Origin: Maylandia zebra
Lineage: Eukaryota > Chordata > Actinopteri > Cichliformes > Cichlidae
Length of the DNA: 64,000 nt
Reading direction: 5' to 3'
Assembly (NCBI RefSeq): GCF_041146795.1
Contig: NC_135174.1
Location: forward strand, 22,840,878 to 22,904,877
Under the pieces are notes generated by a model. The model worked only from the letters and a program-made list of their open reading frames with translations, was not told where the DNA came from and ran no database searches. This document shows, in pieces, positions 13,501 to 23,714 of the stretch. Numbering within the stretch: position 1 is the first letter of the stretch; the number at the start of each line of letters is the position of its first letter. The translations under genes and the position numbers were made by a program.

Positions 13501-16037
13501 ATATATACTTTTCTGTAATAGTTGTGACAACAACAATATTTTGTGCATTAAGGTCACTTCTGCAATTGGGGTATTTAAAAAAAACGCCCACTACAACTGA
13601 AACACTCAACAGCTCTCAAGCAGTCCCCTCTATTGTTTATTTTCTTTCCATGTGAATAGATTAATGAGGACATACTGTTTGCAAAACCAACATTAGACAG
13701 AGACAATGTTACAGTAGAAGACTTAATTAGACATTTATGCACGATCTCCATTCCTCCATGCAGTGGATAGTGCATGGGATTGTTCTAACTTTTAAATGAA
13801 GTTGAAAAGAGCTACATTTTCCAACTAAGAAGTGAACATTGTTTCAGTTAATATATTTAAGTAAGTCTGTGGCACTGACCTCCAGCATAGTGACCAGTAT
13901 CACCAGGGCTCCGATGGTGTTCATCATGCCACCATAGTAGGACAGCAGGGCTTCGCGGCATCCCCGCTTCCACACGTTGAGATCCTCTGTGTAGTGGTCA
14001 TAACTGTAGTGGGCAGTGTTGTTGGTCATCTGTGCCTGAATGCAGGGTCTGGGGGAGCTGGGGTTACAGCAGCTGAAGGGCACTCCATCCATCAGATACT
14101 GGCCATCAACATTACTGCCAATGCGGCTAGGAAGAAGAGGAACAGTAAAGGGGAAGATGATGTTGAAGGCCAGGAATGGGCTGTTACTTGAATTAGCACA
14201 CCTGTGTTAGACTTCCCTTCGTTCAGATTTAACTGGAATCCATACATTACTCCAGGTCAAAAGTTGTTGTATTATACTTTGCAGTACAATCTTACCTTGA
14301 CAATAAACAACATTAAATCAGCTATCCAACCTCCACAAAGCTAGCCTGAATTGGCATTCAGTCGTCAGCTAAAATGTTCCATCATACACTGCTGTTTCAA
14401 ACTATCTCAAGGAGTACATATTAAGGTCTGAACAACTGCGAGAAGCAAGAAGGCAGGCACTCAAACACTGAAATTAGAATCACTGCTCAGTCTGAGTAGC
14501 TGATCTTGACTATGATTGAGAGTAGTAGGTCAATGGAAAGACAAGTGTAATTGGATCACAAAGAACTGGGGGGTGTCAGATATGTATCCGTTATTGCAAG
14601 AAATGTCACCACCTACTTGAGCTTTCCGAATTATGACCCAGACAACTTGTTGGTCAAAAGCACAGAGACTTTATGATGTAGAATAATTCTGGAGTTACTG
14701 TTACTAAGAAAGTTGGCAGTGAATGTGATATCTTGCATGTATAAGTACAACAAAAACCTGTAATGGCACCACAACAACACTGACCCCAAATGCTGCCCAA
14801 TTAGAAGGCTCTAAAGCATAGCTGTTTCCTGTTTTCATGATAACGCTGTTGTCCTTAGTTTATGCTAATGTGAGCATCTCTGGCTACACTTTTTTTGACT
14901 GGCAGTGCTGTTATTGGAGTGCTGCCATGTCCTCTGCTGATTGGACAAGACACTGGTTCATGAAGGACAAGACACTGTAATCCTGGAGATTAAACACTAA
15001 TTATGTCCCGGCACACAAAATTGTTTACAAAAAGTTAAGTGGTGCTGGTTGGCCGAGACATAAACAGGCTAGTGTAAAGCTTTCTCGTGGGACTTGACTG
15101 TATCTTTTTCTGCAACCATTCACTAAAGTCCAGATCTTCACATATAAATGCCCCCAGATCTCTTCTCTGACCCCAAGAACACATCTCTGCTATGAACTAT
15201 AGCAGTCACCGTTTCTGCTATGGTAATCCTCAGTGGATGAAAGTAAGTATTACGCCTGATCTGATCTACCTTCATTTCAAATCCACTTATACTGAACTCT
15301 AACTTTGCACAGATCACCCCACCTCAGCAGCTTGGTGCACTTAGGTTCAACGGCAATCCAAACACATTCATTTTACTTCCACATTAAATAACTCTGCAAC
15401 TTTTAAGGCCAACAATAAAGGATTTAACTTTTTTAAAAAAAATCTCTGTCACTTACTCTTTGACTTCCTTTGAGCTGAAGTCCAGGTAGCGGTTGCTGAC
15501 CCACTGAATCTCAAACCAATCTCTGTAGTTGTCATTTCCACAGCAACGAAACTCAATCTGCATCAAGTCCAGGGTCCTCTTCATGTAGCAGCGTCCCGGT
15601 GTGTCGGTGTCCTTGTAGTACCTCATGCCGTTCCTCAACCCTTCAGCCAGGGTGAACTGCATAGGGATTCTCATCAAGAAACACAGCACGGCCGTGACAA
15701 GCAGCAGGGCGTTGAATCCTACACAGAATACCAAGTAGGTCTTCAACATGGGCTTCCACTTTGCAAACTTATCGGGGTCCAGTGAGTCATAGCACACTTT
15801 GCCTCCAAAGACGTTGATGCTGCAGGCTATTAGACCCATGAGAATAAGCAGATTGGGCAAAAAGTGGCTTTCATTGTTGTCCATAAGTTCAGAGCGTTTT
15901 CGCAGCTCGATCTTGAAGAACAGACCCATGCTGAGGACCAACACGCCGGCCAACACAGCAAACCAGTACATGAACCAGACTGTCTGAGCCAACTTTACTC
16001 GCTTTTTCAGATCAAACTTAACTGGCAACAAAGCCAT
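10514..16037 (-). CDS. prph2: Peripherin-2 (photoreceptor outer-segment tetraspanin)
   Basis: Peripherin-2 is the tetraspanin that forms and holds the curved rims of rod and cone outer-segment discs, with ROM1 as partner. Exons are 15457-16037 (581 nt), 13880-14126 (247 nt) and 10514-10717 (204 nt). They join in frame to 343 residues, against 346 in human; the first two exon lengths match those I recall for the human gene. Four membrane segments are visible, with the large D2 loop between TM3 and TM4. Residues known to matter fall at the human positions: Cys150 (inter-subunit disulfide), Cys165-Cys166-Gly167, Arg172, Pro210, Cys213-Cys214 and Pro216. The glycosylation site NNT at 229-231 supports prph2 over ROM1. 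The C-terminus keeps the acidic [11 protein letters not shown] segment. The ATG has A at -3 and G at +4. Introns are 10718-13879 and 14127-15456. A duplicate copy elsewhere in the genome (prph2a/b) is possible. Confidence 0.97.
10718..13879 (-). other. prph2 intron 2
   Basis: This 3.2 kb intron has donor GTCAGT and an acceptor ending CTTGCAG. It is AT-rich. I saw no transposon ends, no second gene and no convincing conserved block. Confidence 0.65.
14127..15456 (-). other. prph2 intron 1
   Basis: This 1.3 kb intron has a strong GTAAGT donor after codon 193 and an acceptor ending TTCCTAG. No repeat or coding signal was recognised inside. Confidence 0.65.
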
Positions 16038-16300
16038 TCTTCAATCTGTGATGTGTCCTTGCTTGTAAAAAACACTGCAGGAGTTCCAAGATTTCCACTT
16101 CGGTTTAGATAAAGTTCTTGAGTATGCTAACCTGCACTTCCCTGTTTGTTTGTAATCAGTATGTCCTCTGGCTGGTCCGAAAGAACAGAAGAGTCAGCTC
16201 AGACTGTAATCCATCCTATGGCAAAAGAACCGCTATAAAGAACTCAGGAGAACAGCACCGGATCCTTATTTTAAAGGTTCTTCTGCACCATTGAGTCCTA
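16038..16300 (-). promoter_or_regulatory. Putative prph2 5' UTR and proximal promoter
   Basis: This is the region just upstream of the prph2 ATG. A TAATCC at 16207-16212 matches the core that the photoreceptor factor CRX/OTX binds, and a TAATCA lies near 16155. Such hexamers arise often by chance, so this is only suggestive. No clear TATA box in the right orientation was found. Confidence 0.25.
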
Positions 16301-18818
16301 AACTTCAGTGTTCAAAAGGGTTTATTTCTTCAAACCTTTACAGGAGAAGCTAATGTTGCGTTCTCTCAAAGAGGTTGAGGATGGCCGGGGATCCTCATGA
16401 TTAAACTCAAAGTTGCAGTACGTCATGCTAAGCCCCTGTAAGCACCCTGATCCAATTTACAGAAGATGAGCCTGATCGTAAGCTGCTGCCAGGGGCCATA
16501 ATTGGTTTGAGTGTTCATGTGGTCATGGTTGCCTTGATCAAACACATCAGGAGCAGCACAAGTTTCAGCAGATGGTTGACAAAGGTAATGGACATGACAG
16601 TAGGGCTAATGATAAAGCCTAATCATTCATAGGTATGGGGTCCACAAGCTCAACACAAACCAGATGTCTTCACAACGAATCAAAAACACTTAGTTAATAA
16701 AGCCCCACTATGACTTTACTTTGGAAGTAATTGCTTAATAAATCAAGACCAAACTGTGACAAACTGGACAAATTAAAATTTTGCTTAAACATTATTAAAC
16801 ATGAAAATTCAGTGTTTGCAGTAAACGTTGTCTGGCAAGCTGATAAAAAATATTCTATTGCTTTCATTGATGTTCTTGTTGTCATTTGCTATCTTGGCAG
16901 TTAGAACCAACACAGTGTCTGGCACATACACGAGCCAGATACTTATGCTGATCAAAGCCAGGCCTTTCCCTGAACGGTCTATTCTTCTTTCTCCTTGTGG
17001 CTGGATGTGAGAGCTGCAGTGTTGCTAAATGTTTACCAAATGCATTTGGAACACTGAAGGCCCAATCTCCTGATGCTCTTTTCACAATGTCTTTCATCAA
17101 ACCTTTGTGCGTGTTTAGCGCTGTCTCACTAACAATATTTATGTGTTATAATCATAAGTTTGCAGTTGTCATAGACATGAATGTCATGCTAACACCAGGT
17201 ATTCAATGATTTATTTAAACTGTTGGCCAAATGAATATTTCACAGCACTACTGGTTTATTCAGTAGTGTCTTATACTGCCTACAACCTGAGTGAGCAACG
17301 ATATTTTTAGGAAGCAGCTGCCAAAAGCTCTTTCTTCTCTACCTCATGCAGTAACTCTTGATAATGTGACACATGTTTAGCAAAAAATACTCTTTATTGC
17401 GCTTAATTTCAAAGCTGGACTGTCCACTACATTTTATATTATGAGATATTTGCTGTGATTGTTTTAACTACATTTATTAAGCCATTTTATTTTATTTGCT
17501 TTATTAAATTTTAGGAGCCATTTAACTCTATATTGCCGATTTATTCTATTATCTTCCGTTTTTCCATAGCATTCTATTTTGTTTCCTTCTTATTTTTTGG
17601 ATTTTTAAATGGCTTAGACTGCATTTTAAATAAAATACAAACACAGAGATCTTTTCTTTTCTTACTATTTTTCCCCCTCCTCCTTTATTTTGTGTAACTT
17701 GCATTACCTTTGTGGGCAGGAATTTTAAAAGGCAGAGTCGGTATAAAAACAAAGCCTGAACTAAAACAGACTTAAAAATAAAAAATCTCAGACTTGGTGT
17801 CTTAATATTTTTGTGTAATAACAATTTACTTTCTGTTCCTTCTGCAAGAAAACCTATATAATCTCTCAAAAGATGCACATTTTACATTAACTGTAAACAC
17901 TACTCCCATTTTTTCCCCCACATATTTCAATGCAAAAATTATTCAATATAAAAATGGTTGAATTAATTATACCTGAACTTTATGGTCATCAGAAAACACA
18001 TTTTGAGAGCACATGAAAGCTAGAGCTCCTTCAGTGTTGGTCAAGTCTTACTGAAACGTTATCAGTAACTTAGTAAGAAGGGTATTTTCAACAGGGTGCT
18101 CTACTTTGTTCTTGGGTCAGTGACTAACCCATGTCCACAAACTTGTTTTTTAACTGCATATTACCTGTTCTTCAGTGCAGTATTTTTTTCCCTCTGCATG
18201 GGAGTTTATGACATAAACAGCTACACAAGGGAATACCTATTGAGTACTCTGAAATATGGCTGGTGAGGTTTTCAAAGACATCCAAAGTTGGATCAGACTT
18301 AACCAGTTTGATTTCCTGCATTGCCCAAGTAGTGAAAACATCCCTCGTGATATGGATGGTGAAATTCCACAGCTAAACGCGGACCATAGATAATGATTGA
18401 GTATGTTTTGGTCCCTTTATACTCCCAGATCTTACTCTTCCTCCCCTTATGTACCATTTTTGATTTTGCAAAATGTCCTGAGTTAATCCCAAAGAGGTAC
18501 ACATGCAGTATGAATTTCTGAATACTTCTTCTGTTTATACACCTCTTTATAAATGTGGTGAATAGACTCAAAACTTCATATAAGCTGTAAAAATCTGATA
18601 GCTATTGAATTGGAATAATAACATGAAACTGAAAATCTTCATGTTTTGGTCTGTTAGGTAAAACAAGTGATTCTGAAAAGCTCAGCCTGTCCCAATACCA
18701 AACTACTTGAAATCTGACTTTGACCCTAGACTCTTAAGAATTAGACTTATTTTTGAAAAAAAAAAAAAAACACAAACAAAAAAAATAACCACACAGTAAC
18801 AGCCCAAATTAAGTGAAT
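16301..18818. other. Intergenic region between prph2 and tbcc
   Basis: About 2.5 kb of AT-rich sequence without a supportable gene, RNA or transposon. A poly-A run lies near 18758-18771. Short open frames here show no family resemblance. Confidence 0.55.
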
Positions 18819-18826
18819 TTTTATTT
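18819..18826 (-). terminator. Candidate tbcc polyadenylation signal
   Basis: The plus-strand TTTTATTT reads AAATAAAA on the minus strand about 130 bases beyond the tbcc stop. It would give a short 3' UTR. Inferred from position and motif only. Confidence 0.4.
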
Positions 18827-18954
18827 AAATATATTAATGAAGATTATATCCATGAAATAAAATGGACATTAAATGTGCATTCTGGCCGCAAGCAGTTCAT
18901 GTAAAATTTCTACTATCATTTGTTTTAGTGCATTAGGTCATTAAAAGTCCCATT

Positions 18955-19998
18955 CTAGGAGTCCCAGTTGGCTTTTCTGTCTGCTTCTGGAATAACAGTC
19001 CAGTTTGGGGAAGGTGTCCCAGCAGCAAGCCAGTTGAAGTCATCCACCTGAGTCCAGTTGTTTCGGGCCCGGTCCAGCCCAGACACAGTGAAGTCCTCTT
19101 CCAGGGTGGGATAGGACCATGTGAACGGGGCAAAGCTCACTCCGTGACAGTCCTCTATGATGGCTCGGCTGGTGACGTGCAGATACACTTGTGTGTCGGT
19201 TGTGTTGTGGGTCCGCAGCTGCTGACAGGGAAAGGCCAGCACGCTGTTTCTGCAATTATCTACAAAAACTGAACTGGACACCGGCCCGCACAGGATCTCA
19301 CAGCTGTCGATGTGTTTCAGGTGCAGCGTGCTGGGGGAGCCGAACAGATGGACTTTGCAGTTGGTCAGGTGAGTGAGAAGCACATCTCGTTTTTGGATCT
19401 CTTCAGCCGTCTTGGTCAGAAACTCACTGGTCATGTTGGAGAAGCCGCACTGCTCGGCGGGTGCTGCTCCATCCACCTGGGTCCTACCTGTCTCTGCAGG
19501 TGTGCCTTCATCACGGGGAAGGGGATGAGCATCTTGTGCAGAGGCTTTATCTGTTGCCTTGGTGCGAGTTCGAAAGGCAAACTTCTTCCTGGGCAAAGCC
19601 TCCTCTTTGGTCTCAGACAGCGAGGTTTGGAGTTTCTGGAGAGCAGCCTGGGCTTGCCTGAGCTCGTACTGCGTTAGAAACTGCATACTGTCATTCAGAA
19701 ACTTTTGCAGCTGGAGAGTTTTGGTCGTGGCCTCTTCTAGTTTCTCAGTCACCACAGCGCGCTCAGCTCCGGAACAGCTGGACAGTAGCTCCTCTATACA
19801 CGCCCGCTCCCTGTTGAAGGCGATGGAGAAATACTCGCTCTTCTCCTCGGCGACAGAATGGCTCTCTTTAGCCTCCTTCCTCCGCTCGGCATCCTCGATC
19901 CTTGCCTGGTGCCGCTTCTGAAGTCGCTCTTGTATCCTGGCCGCCCCACTTTCGCCAGAAAAACCACTTTCCTCGTTACCTTCAATCACCGCTGCCAT
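18955..19998 (-). CDS. tbcc: Tubulin-folding cofactor C (tubulin-specific chaperone C)
   Basis: TBCC joins the supercomplex of cofactors C, D and E with tubulin and triggers GTP hydrolysis on beta-tubulin, releasing the folded alpha/beta dimer. It is one uninterrupted exon of 347 residues, starting MAAVIEGNEE. Residues about 20-130 form the charged helical N-terminal domain (RIQERLQKRHQARIEDAERR onward). A basic linker with PRKKFAFRTRTK follows. From about 184 to the end is the C-CAP/TBCC beta-helix domain, with CGFSNM, CEILCGPVSSSVF and SRAIIEDCHG. The catalytic arginine finger in QQLR falls at residue 262, the same number as the human residue known to be essential. The C-terminus keeps GLDRARNNWTQVDDFNWL. 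I chose the ATG at 19998 over an in-frame one 27 codons upstream because family N-termini do not include that Cys-rich extension. The gene is divergent from bicral, as I recall for the human neighbours. Confidence 0.97.
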   Translation of the reverse strand: MAAVIEGNEESGFSGESGAARIQERLQKRHQARIEDAERRKEAKESHSVAEEKSEYFSIAFNRERACIEELLSSCSGAERAVVTEKLEEATTKTLQLQKFLNDSMQFLTQYELRQAQAALQKLQTSLSETKEEALPRKKFAFRTRTKATDKASAQDAHPLPRDEGTPAETGRTQVDGAAPAEQCGFSNMTSEFLTKTAEEIQKRDVLLTHLTNCKVHLFGSPSTLHLKHIDSCEILCGPVSSSVFVDNCRNSVLAFPCQQLRTHNTTDTQVYLHVTSRAIIEDCHGVSFAPFTWSYPTLEEDFTVSGLDRARNNWTQVDDFNWLAAGTPSPNWTVIPEADRKANWDS

Positions 19999-21290
19999 AT
20001 TGTCGCACTGATAGTTGTGTCGGAAGTGATGACCCTCTTCTTCGTGACTTTCGCAAAGCCAACATATGCACTGTGGCACACCGCCACCTGCTGCATCGGA
20101 GTTTTTAAGCTAATTTTAAAAACTATATATATATTTTTTCTTTTTCAAAGATGAAATAAAACCTGCAATTTAACCACAAAATTATATAATTTCTTCTACA
20201 TTTGGTCTCTTTATAAGCTTCGACAGACTTCTTTACCTTTTGAACAAAATGAAACAAAATATTTGAAGCCAGTGACTGGCTAATTATAGCAAGTGAGCTT
20301 ATTTTAGCCTCTGTGTAATAGAATATAGTATTATATTAATATGTATGTGTATTATTAATAAAACGCATTTAATGATACTGCTAGACCAAAATGTTTCTTT
20401 CATCATTTTAAAGTAAAACAAAATAAAGAACAGTAAATACTTGAACATTTGCATTATTTATTTAATTTCTTTTTATATTTCCATTCGTTTTATATTTATA
20501 TATTTCAATGAAATATTTATATATTTCAAAGAACCTTTTAATTTTTTTTTTCATATCACCTTCATTTTATCTACCCTGCTCCCTACAGTTTACCCATATT
20601 TATAGTGTGGTTTTTGTGAAACACATTACAGATATAGACAACAAATAAATTTAAATAGCATGCCATTTATTCATCTATCGTTTACTGTAAGGTCCCATCC
20701 CCCTGGTTGTGCAGATTGAATGAATCAAAAGTAAAAGTAAATAGAGCTATAAAAATGTTAGATAAAGATATGAAAGTAAATATCAAAGTATTAATATGAA
20801 CAGCACACAGTATCTTAAAGACCATTTACAATAAGTGTTTATGTATAGAAATATGAGGTATTTACACTGAACTTCTTTTTTAAATAATATTTTCTTTAAC
20901 GTTTTTATAATAAAGACATCACATACAACACTAGAAGATGGAAGAAATATTATTTTTACTCGAAAGTGTGTGTAAAATGCGATTGAATTACATATAAAAA
21001 AAACAATAAGTGTAATAAATGTAAACGCTTTGCTTTCTTATAAAGTCTGACTGCTTTCTGAATACGAAATAGGCTTCTCAGCAGGCAACTAGGCATACCT
21101 GAGCAACATCCAGGTGTGGCACACACAAAGGCCCGCCCTCTACTGTTGGCAGTGATTAAGTGTAATAACGTTTATCCGCTATTTATAAAGACAGAGCCAC
21201 GTGTAATTATAATTCACATAAGCATTAAAAATAGTTTATTAATTATTTGCGGTTGTTTTTAAGGTTTCGTATTCAAATGCATGGAGCCAT
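19999..21290. other. tbcc-bicral intergenic region
   Basis: This divergent spacer is very AT-rich from about 20110 to 21050. It becomes GC-rich again toward 21290, where the bicral 5' region begins. No gene or transposon end was recognised. The tbcc promoter must lie at the low-coordinate end, but I see no defined motif. Confidence 0.5.
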
Positions 21291-22700
21291 ATGCAGTCGT
21301 TGAGGACCGCTGATTTCGCTGTGTGCACTACCCCAACAACAACCCGTGCGGTGATGGCGAGGAAACCCCGTTGACAAGGCACTGCTTTTTCATGACGGTG
21401 AGTTTCCCTTTGAGTGTATTATAATTTTGTGATAAAAATTTCAAGGAAAAAACACACACAACCTCCTTCCTCCCTTCCTTCAGGGAGGGAAGAGAGTTTG
21501 AGCGGAGAGAAAAATCTATCCGAGACAGAGCAGGGACAGTGAGAAAAATATATGAGTGGGAGAGGGAGAAGGAGGAGGAGGAGAAGGAGGGGGGAGCAAA
21601 TTAAAAGTTGCCAAATGGAGATATTGGGTTTCAAGAAGGAGTGAGACAGGAGTAAAAGGGTTTGCCTCTTTTTGAGTCGTCTTTATGTTATGCTAATCGG
21701 GATAAATATTTATGGCTCGACGCGGTTTTAGCCCTTTTCGACGGATTCTGGCTTTCAAAATAGGCGTCGTCATCGACGCCGCGGCTAGCTAACCAGCGCA
21801 GGCCGATATTTAAAGTTAAAAATGTGGCGGAGCCGCTGAGTTAATGTCCCGAGCAGGACACGGACTGGGGACAAAAGTCCCGGGTTGAAACGCGTCGATT
21901 CGGCTATATCGAGGCAAAATGTGACGTTTTTCATGCTGGCAGACGAGCCACATAGAGGACAAATGAAAGCCTTCCCCAACAGAGAAAGAAAGAGCACGTC
22001 AGCGACGACGGGCGTTTTGTGCTGCTTGAATGCGATTATCACTCTCTGTCGATTCAGTCTATTTTTGGAAATAAAACTTGCAAGCTGTACATTAGCCGTG
22101 TTTTTGTGCGGCTTTAACGGCGGGGACTAGCCGTGGATTTGCGTCGAAGCGCACGTGCTGTGCTGGATTTGCTGGTGGTTGTGAATTTGAGCTCGAAATT
22201 AGGCAAAAAATGCAACAAGAAATACGCCAGAAATATGCCAGTTTGATCAAAACTGGCATTAAAGATGCAAATCTGGCGATATCGAGCTAGATCACATTTT
22301 TTTAAAGGTTATTATTCTGGCCAGCATAAACAGCTCGTCATTTCATTTTTAATGCAGCTAACATTACAATTTGAGGTGATCGCTTGTAAACGTTAACTTT
22401 TTGCACCTTGGATTTAATTGGATAATATAGATTTTTACAGCCCGTATTTGATGCCTTTTTTTGTGAAGTGTTTATGGCTTAGTTTGCGTTGTTTTTGTCT
22501 CGGAATCACGACATGGTTTTCTGTAACAAGTTTCGAAGGATAAATGACACTCGTTTGCTCGACGAGAAAATGTCGTGTTATTTGCTGTGGACACACACAA
22601 AAAACAACCGTGATTTTCCAGCGATTTAAATCGCTCAAGCGGTCGTTGTTTTTGCTTTAAACTCCAAACACGGTCCGTCTAAACGGCCTAATTTGTGCAG
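21291..22700 (+). promoter_or_regulatory. bicral promoter / 5' non-coding region
   Basis: CpG content rises from about 21290 to 22700 compared with both sides (for example 21720-21900 and 22100-22160). A plausible 5' UTR exon ends at 21397 with a GACG/GTGAGT donor, the expected phase-free upstream partner of the start-codon exon at 23710. A purine-rich GGA tract lies at 21555-21595. The exact first exon is not determinable here. Confidence 0.4.
22191..22287. repeat. Nested imperfect palindrome upstream of bicral
   Basis: Three sets of complementary arms share one centre. The inner arms are ATGCCAGTTT (22235-22244) and AAACTGGCAT (22250-22259). The middle arms are CGCCAGA (22225-22231) and TCTGGCG (22272-22278). 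The outer arms are GCTCGA (22191-22196) and TCGAGC (22282-22287). It lies in the CpG-rich 5' region. Function unknown. Confidence 0.7.
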
Positions 22701-23332
22701 CAGCCCTGTCCTGTCTTTGTTCTCGCTCGCTCCAAAGATGGAGGCTCAACGTGGCTCTGCTGTAAAGACAGCCTATGGCATGGTAACAGCCATTTTGTAG
22801 AGTTGCAGTCGCCTTTCATGGGAAAACAAAACCTACATGTCCCCAGTCACCTGCAAACACACACACACACACACACAGAGCAAAATAAAATTGAATGTGA
22901 TACAACCATTTTATTCACATGCTCTATTAGTGATTAAATGAGTTTTTTATTATTATTATGTGATACAGTAAATAAAGCAGCCACAACCATTTACTTACAG
23001 ATATTGAATCATTTAAGTGCCATTAAAAAAAAAACAACAACCCCTAAACCCCCAATTATTAAGTAGCACCAAGCTGACTGACTGACACAACATAAAGCCA
23101 ATACCTCTTTCAATGGAGAGATGAAACCCAGAACATCAACCAGAACTATAATGTATAAATGTTGCAGGGTGGGGTTGTTTACACTCAAATACTCTTTTTC
23201 ACTCTGCACACTGGAAAGACAACCAATGTGGGACAGCAGAGAAGCTTTATGGGTGGGAGTTTGTCATAGCTAAGCATTTGTAGGAGGGGATGAAGGCCAT
23301 TCTGTCCTTATGTACTGAATAGCAAATATGTA

Positions 23333-23353
23333 CCCCCCCCCCCCCCCCCCCCC
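23333..23353. repeat. Poly-C homopolymer run
   Basis: Twenty-one consecutive C in the 5' non-coding region of bicral, about 360 bases before its start-codon exon. The length is likely to vary between individuals and is prone to sequencing error. Confidence 0.9.
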
Positions 23354-23714
23354 TCCCAACTTCCTGTCCACACTCCTGTTTCACACTTGAACCATTCTTT
23401 TATCTAGCACCTGCCTGCACTGTCTTACGCCCCTTATCTGACATACATGTCCAGTTATGTAGTTCTACTAAATGAAGTTTCTCACTCTGCAGCCCAGCCT
23501 TTTGCAGGAAAGAAAGGGTGTTAAATGACTGAGCCCATGCTTCCTGCTGGAAACCTGTGAGTGAAATGTCTAAAAACATGCCAGCCATTTAGAGCTCAAG
23601 CACTTCTACTTTAGAGTAAAACAAAAACAAGTTTTTTTACTCCACTGTTCAGTGATTAGACCTTAGCGTGTCCCATGTCCTCATCTGATGGCCTTCCATA
23701 CTCTTTCAGGTGTC

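Noticed and set aside
19999-20079. Upstream in-frame Met giving 27 extra residues on tbcc
   Set aside because: The Cys/His-rich extension is absent from the family, and the downstream ATG has A at -3 and G at +4.
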